Assembly: GCF_001613325.1 (NCBI RefSeq)
Contig: NZ_BDCD01000027.1
Coordinates: 1-64,000 of the forward strand
From: Nocardia yamanashiensis NBRC 100130
GTDB taxonomy: Bacteria > Actinomycetota > Actinomycetes > Mycobacteriales > Mycobacteriaceae
Direction: 5' to 3'
DNA: 64,000 nt
In this document: one piece after another, positions 56,854 to 64,000 of the stretch
How positions within the stretch are numbered: position 1 is the stretch's first letter
Layout of the letters: each line of letters begins with the position of its first letter
Position numbers and translations under genes: made by a program
The notes under the pieces: model-generated
Databases searched by the model: none
What the model was told of the DNA's origin: nothing
What the model saw: only the letters and a program-made list of their open reading frames with translations

Positions 56854-58350
56854 ATGCGTCGCTATGTTGCCGCCATCGATCAGGGCACGACCTCGAGCCG
56901 GTGCATCGTCTTCGACCAGAACGGGAGGGTGGTCGGTGTCGCGCAACGCGAGCACGAGCAGCTCTTCCCGCAGCCCGGCTGGGTCGAGCACGATGCCGAA
57001 ACCATCTGGCGCAATACCGAATCCGTGATCGCGGAGGCGCTGGCGAACTGCGGGATCGGCGCGGCGGATATCGCGGCGGCCGGCGTCACCAATCAGCGGG
57101 AAACCACCGTGGTGTGGGAGCGATCGACCGGCAAACCCATCTACAACGCGATCGTCTGGCAGGACACCCGCACCGCGCAGCTCACCGAGGAGCTCGGCGG
57201 CAGCGAGGGACCCACCCGGTACGCCGATCGCACCGGCCTGCCGCTGTCCACCTACTTCGCCGGGCCCAAACTGCGCTGGATCCTGGATCAGGTGCCGGGT
57301 GCGCACGCCCGCGCCGAGGCCGGGGAGCTGTGCTTCGGCACCATCGACAGCTGGATTCTGTGGAATCTGACGGGGCAGCACCTCACCGACGTGACCAATG
57401 CCTCGCGCACCATGCTGATGGATCTCCGCACGCTGCAATGGGATCCGCAGATCTGCGCCGATTTCGGGGTGCCGCCGGTCATGCTGCCGGAGATCCGCAG
57501 TTCCTCCGAGGTATACGGCGAGATCACCACCACCGCGCTGGCCGGAGTGCCGGTCGCGGGCATTCTCGGCGATCAGCAGGCCGCCACCTTCGGCCAGGCC
57601 TGCCTGTCGCCCGGCGACACCAAGAACACCTACGGCACCGGCAACTTCATGCTCATGAACACCGGCGCCACACCGGTTTTCAGCGAGCACGGCCTGCTCA
57701 CCACGGTCTGCTATCGCCTCGGCGACGAACCGGCCGTCTACGCCCTGGAAGGCTCCATCGCCGTCACCGGCTCCCTGGTGCAATGGCTCCGCGACAACCT
57801 CGGCATGATCGCCGCCGCCGACGAGATCGAACCCCTGGCCCGCACCGTCACCGACAACGGCGGCTGCTACATCGTCCCCGCCTTCTCCGGCCTCTTCGCG
57901 CCCCGCTGGCGGCCCGATGCCCGCGGCGTCTTCGCGGGCCTCACCCGTTTCGTCAACAAGGGCCATATCGCCCGAGCCGTCTTGGAGGCCACCGCATTCC
58001 AGACCCGCGAGGTCATCGACGCCATGCGCGCCGACGCCGCCGCCCAGCGCCTCGACGTCGAGAAGGTGACCTTGAAGGTCGACGGCGGCATGGTCGTCAA
58101 CGAACTGCTGATGCAATTCCAGTCCGACATCCTCGACGCCCCGGTGATCCGCCCCGTCGTCATCGAAACCACGGCCCTCGGCGCCGCCTACGCGGCCGGT
58201 CTCGCCGTCGGCTACTGGGCCTCCACCGACGATATCCGCGCCAACTGGGCCGAGGACAAACGCTGGACCCCCACCATGACCGCCACCGACCGCGACCACC
58301 TCATGCACGAGTGGAACAAGGCCGTCGAACGCACCTACAACTGGGTCTGA
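56854..58350 (+). CDS. glpK: Glycerol kinase
   Basis: The 498-residue FGGY-family kinase begins YVAAIDQGTTSSRCIVFD, the ATP-phosphate loop. GVTNQRETTVVWERSTGKP follows near residue 75, then GDQQAATFGQ, the TYGTGNFMLMNTG loop and the C-terminal FGGY signature region KVDGGMVVNELLMQFQSD. It phosphorylates glycerol for GlpD. No glycerol facilitator gene is nearby. Divergent from glpD with a 133-bp gap, so the two are probably co-regulated. Confidence 0.96.
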   Translation: MRRYVAAIDQGTTSSRCIVFDQNGRVVGVAQREHEQLFPQPGWVEHDAETIWRNTESVIAEALANCGIGAADIAAAGVTNQRETTVVWERSTGKPIYNAIVWQDTRTAQLTEELGGSEGPTRYADRTGLPLSTYFAGPKLRWILDQVPGAHARAEAGELCFGTIDSWILWNLTGQHLTDVTNASRTMLMDLRTLQWDPQICADFGVPPVMLPEIRSSSEVYGEITTTALAGVPVAGILGDQQAATFGQACLSPGDTKNTYGTGNFMLMNTGATPVFSEHGLLTTVCYRLGDEPAVYALEGSIAVTGSLVQWLRDNLGMIAAADEIEPLARTVTDNGGCYIVPAFSGLFAPRWRPDARGVFAGLTRFVNKGHIARAVLEATAFQTREVIDAMRADAAAQRLDVEKVTLKVDGGMVVNELLMQFQSDILDAPVIRPVVIETTALGAAYAAGLAVGYWASTDDIRANWAEDKRWTPTMTATDRDHLMHEWNKAVERTYNWV

Positions 58351-58390
58351 GCGCCGCTGCCCCGCAACAGAACTCACCGAACGAAGTGGG

Positions 58391-58414
58391 ATTCCGGCCG
58401 AGGCACGCCGGAAT
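58391..58414. repeat. ATTCCGGC-N8-GCCGGAAT hairpin, REP-like
   Basis: A perfect 8-bp stem with an 8-nt loop lies between the convergent glpK and aminotransferase genes. It looks like dispersed REP-type intergenic elements and probably terminates both genes. Confidence 0.55.
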
Positions 58415-58449
58415 GACGGTCGGGTGCTTCAGCGCGGCCACCTTCCCGG

Positions 58450-59631
58450 TCAGGATTCGGCGTGGGCCTTCGCGAGGCGGTCCACGGCGGTTTCCAGGGC
58501 GGTGGTGTCGGAGGTGGTGAAGCACAGGCGCATGGAGTGGGTGTAGTCGGTGGAGACGGCGAAGGCGTTGCCGGGGACGTAGGCGACGCCGGCTTCGAGG
58601 GCTCGAGGCAGGAGGGCCTGGGTGTCGGTGCCGTCGGTGAAGTCGACCCAGACGAACATGCCGCCGGTGGCGTCGGTGCTGACGACACGGTCGCCGAAGC
58701 GGGTGCGGACGGCGTCGACCAGGGCGCGAGCGCGGGCGCCGTAGACGGTGCGGATCGAATCCACGTGCGCCGTGAGCCAATCGGTGTCGGCGAGCAGGTC
58801 GGCGGCGATCTGCTGGGTGAAGGCGGAGCCGCACAGGTCGGCGCCTTGCTTGAGCAGCTCCACCGCCCGGCACACGCGGGTGGGAGCCACCATCCAGCCG
58901 GCTCGGAGGGTGGGGGCCAGGATCTTGGAGGTGCTGGAGAGGCGGATCACGTTGGGTGAGTAGGTGGCGACGGGCGCCGGGGACGGCTGGTCGAACCAGA
59001 GTTCGCCGTACGGGTCGTCCTCGATCACCCAGAAGCCGTAGGCGTCGGCGAGGGCGCCGAGTTCCGCACGGCGCTGCGGGCTCATGGTGACGCCGCCGGG
59101 ATTGTGGAAGTTGCTGACCGTGTGGACGACGGCGGGGCGCTCACCGGCGGCGAGCAGCTCGCGCAGCGCGTCCAGCCGCATGCCCTCGGAATCCAGTGGG
59201 ACGGCGACGATTCGGGCGCCCGCGGCGTGGAACACCTGCAGCGCACCGACATACGCCGGATCCTCCACCACGACCAGCGCGCCCGGATCGAGCAGCACCT
59301 CCGCCAGCAGCGAGAGCGCCTGCTGCGAACCGTGCGTGACGAACACCTCGTCGACGGCGACGGTCCGGCCCATGCGGGTCGACTCCCGCGCCGCCAGTAC
59401 CTCGCGCAACGGACCCCACCCCGGCGATTCCGTGTACTGCAGCCGCGACCGGTCCGCCAGCGCGGCGTCGGCGGCTACCGCGATGCGGTCGCGCGGCATG
59501 AGTTCGGCGTCCGGCAGACCGCCGGCCAGGCTGATGATGTCGGCGCGCGCGGTCAGCTTGAGCAGATCGCGAATGGCCGAGCTGCGCATGCCGTCGAGCC
59601 GCTTGGCCAGCGGCGGAGTGGGCTGCGACAT
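58450..59631 (-). CDS. PLP-dependent aminotransferase (2-aminoadipate/aromatic type)
   Basis: The 393-residue fold-type I enzyme resembles the LysN/MocR-domain aminotransferases: ISLAGGLPDAELMPRD, QYTESPGWGPLREVLAARE, TVSNFHNPGGVTMS and the Schiff-base Lys in LSSTSKILAPTLRAGWM near residue 230. These enzymes use 2-aminoadipate, aromatic or branched amino acids. A 2-aminoadipate role would fit the lat/pcd pathway, but that cluster is 13 kb away. ATG 59631 follows GGAGGTG and removes an unconserved 16-residue upstream reading. Confidence 0.86.
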   Translation of the reverse strand: MSQPTPPLAKRLDGMRSSAIRDLLKLTARADIISLAGGLPDAELMPRDRIAVAADAALADRSRLQYTESPGWGPLREVLAARESTRMGRTVAVDEVFVTHGSQQALSLLAEVLLDPGALVVVEDPAYVGALQVFHAAGARIVAVPLDSEGMRLDALRELLAAGERPAVVHTVSNFHNPGGVTMSPQRRAELGALADAYGFWVIEDDPYGELWFDQPSPAPVATYSPNVIRLSSTSKILAPTLRAGWMVAPTRVCRAVELLKQGADLCGSAFTQQIAADLLADTDWLTAHVDSIRTVYGARARALVDAVRTRFGDRVVSTDATGGMFVWVDFTDGTDTQALLPRALEAGVAYVPGNAFAVSTDYTHSMRLCFTTSDTTALETAVDRLAKAHAES

Positions 59632-59743
59632 GGAACACCTCCGAGGTAAACCGGGGTACGCGAAATTCCACTGTGTCACAATGCGACCAGAATATGAAAT
59701 CGCATTCCCATATCCTGAGATCGGGAGAAGTGGCGCCGAACCG

Positions 59744-59774
59744 CCGGTCCCGACCCGATGGAGGTCAGGACCGG
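59744..59774 (-). terminator. Terminator after the WPA-repeat protein gene
   Basis: CCGGTCCCGACC (59744-59755) pairs with GGTCAGGACCGG (59763-59774) with one mismatch, about 14 bp past the stop at 59788. Confidence 0.6.
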
Positions 59775-59787
59775 CAGCTCCGGGTGT

Positions 59788-61185
59788 TCAGGACTGGCGT
59801 TCGTCGATGGTCGAGATCAGATGCTTGCCGTCCCGGTTGACGGTGACGATGCGCTGCCGGTAGACGGCGGTGGTGCCGTCGGGCGAGTGCACGGTGAGGT
59901 CGGCGTCGAAGGTTTCGGGACCGACCTCGACGATCCGGACGCAGTAGGTGGTGCCCGCCGGGGTCTGGTTGATGCCGTCGCTCTGGATGACCGGGGCCTC
60001 GGACACGGTTTTCGAGTCCGGGTCGACGAAGGAGCGCGCTTTGACACCGCTGCGATCGACGTAGAAGGCGTGCTGGAAGCCGAGGATGGCCTGCGCGCCG
60101 GAATCGGTGCCGCCCGCGCCATTGCCGATGGTCAGCGCGCCGTCCCGCTTGGCCGGGCAGCTCAGCTGGGCCACCGTGGTGGACACGCCGGGCTTGCCGG
60201 CGGTGGTCGCGCCCGCGAGCGGCGATTCGTCGGAGTCACCGCCGCTGGTGACCGCCACCACGACCACCGTCACGAGTGCGATGGCGGCGATCGCGGAACC
60301 GGCGATCAGGGCGATGCGGCCCCACGGCTTGCCCGGCGGTTTGACCGGCGCGGCAGCGGGTTTCGGCGCGAGACGCTTGGCGATGGGGTCATCGGCCCAC
60401 GACAGCGATTCGCCCTCCGCGGCTTCTACCGGCGGCACGGGCGGGAAACCGGAAGGCGTGGAGCGCCACCAGGATCCGGTGGTGGTGGCCGCCGACTCGT
60501 CCCAGCCGCCGGACGAATTCGCTTCGCCCGCACCGGATTCGGCCGGGCCCTCCCCCGCCGTCGGCGCGTATCCCCCGACCGCGTCCTGCGGAGTCCAGGA
60601 ATCCGGCGCGCGATACTGCGCCGGCGGCGGCTGCACCTGCGGCGTATCCGCGGGCTGCCAGGCCAGGTTCGGGTTCGCCGCGCCGGAATCCGCGGGCTGC
60701 CAGCCGAATTCCGGATTCGCCCCGGCCGCGGGCTCCGCGGGCCGCCAGCCCGGTTCGGCATTCGGCGACCCGGCCGCACCACCGGCGGGCTCGGCAGGCT
60801 GCCAGCCGAGACCAGGGTTCGCGCCCGCGGGTTCCGCCGGCCGCCACGCCAGCCCGGAGCTGCCCGGTGTATTCCCGCCCGGATCCGCCGGCCGCCAAGC
60901 CAATTCGGGACTGGCCGCACCCGGCGCGGGCGTCCACCCGGGCGCACCGGCGTCCGGCGCGGGCCCGAAGCCACCGGTTCCGAGTTCGTTCATGGACGGC
61001 CCGAAGTCGTTGAGCGACGGACCGAATTCCGAAAGGGGCGGCCCGAACTCGGAGTCCGGCTGCTCGCCGGCCCCGGTCCCCTCGGCGGCGGTTCCCGGCT
61101 GCCCAGCGGGCTGTCCGGCATCGGCTCCGGGCGGGACCGCCGGGCCGGACCGATCCGCGGACTCGTCCTTGCCGGAATCCATCAC
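59788..61185 (-). CDS. Membrane protein with Trp-Pro-Ala repeats
   Basis: I do not recognise this 465-residue protein as a named family. Residues about 1-265 are low-complexity Pro/Ala/Gly. They include SEFGP/NDFGP repeats and about six copies of a roughly 16-residue unit (W-R/Q-PA-D/E-P...). One transmembrane helix (about 290-312, IALIAGSAIAAIALVTVVVVAV) leads to an extracytoplasmic domain of about 140 residues rich in beta strands. This resembles mycobacterial Pro-rich anchored proteins. AAAGGA precedes ATG 61185. Confidence 0.7.
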   Translation of the reverse strand: MMDSGKDESADRSGPAVPPGADAGQPAGQPGTAAEGTGAGEQPDSEFGPPLSEFGPSLNDFGPSMNELGTGGFGPAPDAGAPGWTPAPGAASPELAWRPADPGGNTPGSSGLAWRPAEPAGANPGLGWQPAEPAGGAAGSPNAEPGWRPAEPAAGANPEFGWQPADSGAANPNLAWQPADTPQVQPPPAQYRAPDSWTPQDAVGGYAPTAGEGPAESGAGEANSSGGWDESAATTTGSWWRSTPSGFPPVPPVEAAEGESLSWADDPIAKRLAPKPAAAPVKPPGKPWGRIALIAGSAIAAIALVTVVVVAVTSGGDSDESPLAGATTAGKPGVSTTVAQLSCPAKRDGALTIGNGAGGTDSGAQAILGFQHAFYVDRSGVKARSFVDPDSKTVSEAPVIQSDGINQTPAGTTYCVRIVEVGPETFDADLTVHSPDGTTAVYRQRIVTVNRDGKHLISTIDERQS

Positions 61186-61203
61186 CCGTCCTTTCGAGAC
61201 ACA

Positions 61204-61238
61204 CGGGTGGGGCGGTCGCTCGACGACCGCCCCACCCG
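61204..61238 (-). terminator. Terminator between the two envelope protein genes
   Basis: A perfect 15-bp stem (CGGGTGGGGCGGTCG / CGACCGCCCCACCCG) with loop CTCGA, 24 bp past the stop at 61262. The downstream gene thus has its own promoter or depends on read-through. Confidence 0.75.
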
Positions 61239-61261
61239 ACGACTGTGTACTGCCAGCACGC

Positions 61262-62467
<1,206 letters not shown>

Positions 62468-62619
62468 GTTTCGCTCTATTCCTTCGTCCTCATCGGCACG
62501 ATCGAGCACGCGAGCTTCCGCGAGTGCGTAGCGGCTGTCGCCGGAAAGGGTTGACCCCCCGACACTCTCGCGACCGCCCTGCCGATCGCTGTCCCGCCGC
62601 GAAGTGAATCACACAAGGT

Positions 62620-62644
62620 GCATACCGGCAACCCGCCGGTATGC
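62620..62644 (-). terminator. Terminator after lpdA
   Basis: A perfect 10-bp stem (GCATACCGGC / GCCGGTATGC) with loop AACCC lies 20 bp past the lpdA stop. Confidence 0.7.
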
Positions 62645-62664
62645 CCAGCACCGAAAATTAATGT

Positions 62665-64000
62665 CTAGTCGAGGTCGTCGTGCCGCATGAGCTGCCGCGC
62701 CGCCTCGGTCACCGAGCCGGTCAGCGACGGATACACCGAGAAGGTCTGCGCCAGATCGTTGACGGTCAGATTGTTCTGCACCGCAAGGGCGATCGGCAGG
62801 ATGAGCTCGGATGCGATGGGCGCCACCACGACTCCGCCGATGACCACGCCGGTGGCCGGGCGGCAGAAGATCTTGACGAAACCGCGCCGCAGCCCAGACA
62901 TCTTGGCCCGCGGATTGGTGTTCAGCGGCAGCATGACCGTGCGCGCCGGCACCTCGCCGTTGTCGATGGCGGTCTGGCTGACACCCACGGTCGCGATCTC
63001 CGGCCGCGTGAACACCGCGGAGGCAACGGTTTTCAGGCGAATGGGCTGCACGCCCTCGCCCAGCGCGTGGTACATGGCGATGCGGCCCTGCATGGCGGCC
63101 ACCGAGGCCAGCGGCAGCAGGCCGGTGCAGTCACCGGCGGCGTACACGCCGGGCGCGGTGGTCCGCGAGACCCGGTCCACGCGCAGGTACCCGCCCTTGT
63201 CGAGTTCGATGCCGACGCGTTCCAGCCCGAGCTTGCCGGTGTTGGGGATCGAGCCGACGGTCATCAGCGCGTGGCTGCCGGTGATATTGCGCCCGTCCGA
63301 CAGCTTCACCACGATGCCGTCCGCGGTGCGCTCCACGGCATCGGCGCGGGCGTGCTTGACCAATTCCACACCGCGCTCGGCGAGGGCTTCCTCGAGCACC
63401 AGCGCGGCGTCGGCGTCCTCGCCCGGCAGCACGCGGTCGCGGCTGGAGACCAGCTTCACCTTCACGCCCATCTCGGTGTAGGCGGAGACGAATTCGGCGC
63501 CGGTGACGCCGGAACCGACCACGACGAGGGTTTCCGGGAGCTCCCGGAGGTCGTAGAGCTGCCGCCAGTTCAGGATGCGCTCGCCGTCCGGTTCCGCGCC
63601 CGGCAGCACGCGCGGGCTGGCGCCGGTGGCGATCAGCACCACTTCGGCCTCGATGATCTGCTGGCCTTCGGGACAGGTGGCCTTCACCAGGTGGGTGGCC
63701 AGGCCGGGCGCCTGGTCGATGATCTCGCCGTAGCCGGCGATCACGTTCACGCCGGCGGTCTGCAGCTTGGCCTTGATGTCGGAGGACTGGGCCTGCGCGA
63801 GCGCCTTGACGCGGGAGTTGACCTCGGCGAGCCGCACCTGCGCCTGCGAGGGGTGCACGGTGATGCCCAGGTCACGGGCTCGGCGCAGATCGGTGCGCAC
63901 GCCCGTGGAGGCGATGAAGGTCTTCGACGGCACGCAATCCCACAGCACACACGCGCCGCCGATGCCGTCACTGTCGATCAGCGTGACCGGTGCGCCGTGC
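62665..64000 (-). CDS. lpdA: NAD(P)H-quinone dehydrogenase LpdA, 5' end beyond window
   Basis: The visible 444 residues lack the N-terminal FAD motif. They show the redox pair in GGACVLWDCVPSKTFIAS (CX4C), the NAD motif VVGSGVTGAEF, ASVAAMQGRIAMYH near the FAD ribityl site and a C-terminal interface domain with YPSLTGSVTEAA. The His-Glu dyad that true lipoamide dehydrogenases need in HPTxSE is missing, so the enzyme should not act on lipoamide and probably reduces quinones. The M. tuberculosis enzyme, as I recall it, lacks the first Cys. It lies near glpD as in mycobacteria. Confidence 0.92.
   Translation of the reverse strand, partial: HGAPVTLIDSDGIGGACVLWDCVPSKTFIASTGVRTDLRRARDLGITVHPSQAQVRLAEVNSRVKALAQAQSSDIKAKLQTAGVNVIAGYGEIIDQAPGLATHLVKATCPEGQQIIEAEVVLIATGASPRVLPGAEPDGERILNWRQLYDLRELPETLVVVGSGVTGAEFVSAYTEMGVKVKLVSSRDRVLPGEDADAALVLEEALAERGVELVKHARADAVERTADGIVVKLSDGRNITGSHALMTVGSIPNTGKLGLERVGIELDKGGYLRVDRVSRTTAPGVYAAGDCTGLLPLASVAAMQGRIAMYHALGEGVQPIRLKTVASAVFTRPEIATVGVSQTAIDNGEVPARTVMLPLNTNPRAKMSGLRRGFVKIFCRPATGVVIGGVVVAPIASELILPIALAVQNNLTVNDLAQTFSVYPSLTGSVTEAARQLMRHDDLD

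Overview
The window is very GC-rich actinobacterial chromosome. Gene content and order point to the order Mycobacteriales, most likely Nocardia or a close relative: long runs match, from memory, the Mycobacterium tuberculosis order fadE25-purE-purK-gtrA-(PH protein)-birA-acc genes-maf-sseA and lat-lrpA-pcd-lhr-nei-glpD-lpdA. The content is almost entirely housekeeping and regulatory. I see no IS element, prophage, CRISPR array, tRNA or rRNA.

Layout. (1) 1-9 kb: 3' end of a 2-oxoacid dehydrogenase E2 gene, an acyl-CoA thioesterase, a divergent AraC/NmrA pair, an MFS exporter, a divergent MarR/MFS pair, and a HIT - mycothiol-enzyme - S51 peptidase operon. (2) 9-18.4 kb: the proton-translocating transhydrogenase operon pntAa-pntAb-pntB, a TetR/SDR pair, a GroES paralogue with a TetR gene divergent from another MFS exporter, a glycolate-oxidase-like flavoprotein, and two small genes. 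(3) 18.5-23 kb: fadE25, a TetR gene, purEK and gtrA. (4) 23-32 kb: a signalling cluster with a PrrAB-like two-component system, a small secreted protein, a second two-component system, a PH-domain membrane protein, an acyl-ACP desaturase and two tandem Ser/Thr kinases. (5) 32-40.5 kb: the acyl-CoA carboxylase block birA, accA3, accE5, accD5 with maf, a rhodanese and a SufR-like regulator. (6) 40.6-48 kb: a beta-propeller lipoprotein, the lysine-catabolic lat/lrpA/pcd genes, and a phosphatase-patatin-SDR group. (7) 48-64 kb: lhr-nei, an F420/NADP-type reductase, glpD and glpK, a PLP aminotransferase, two low-complexity envelope proteins and the 3' part of lpdA.

How the genes work together. AccA3 carries biotin attached by BirA and pairs with AccD5/AccE5 to make methylmalonyl-CoA for lipid synthesis, beside a desaturase and FadE25. 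Lat and Pcd turn lysine into 2-aminoadipate under LrpA. GlpK and GlpD feed glycerol into glycolysis. PntAB balances NADH and NADPH. Lhr and Nei are DNA repair genes.

Most informative observations. About twenty genes have a TANNNT -10 hexamer 6-8 nt before the start codon, which indicates leaderless transcripts and fixes many starts. Two promoters (lhr and the 3.6-kb MFS gene) share a 14-bp block matching the mycobacterial RecA-independent (PafBC-type) DNA-damage motif. The SseA-type rhodanese has Ser in place of its catalytic Cys, the histidine-phosphatase-like protein has SHG instead of RHG, and LpdA has an intact CX4C pair. Several regulators sit next to clear palindromic operators. I found no convincing new multi-gene system; the best leads are the damage-type promoter on an exporter, the degenerate rhodanese and the orphan palindromes before pntAa and the patatin gene.
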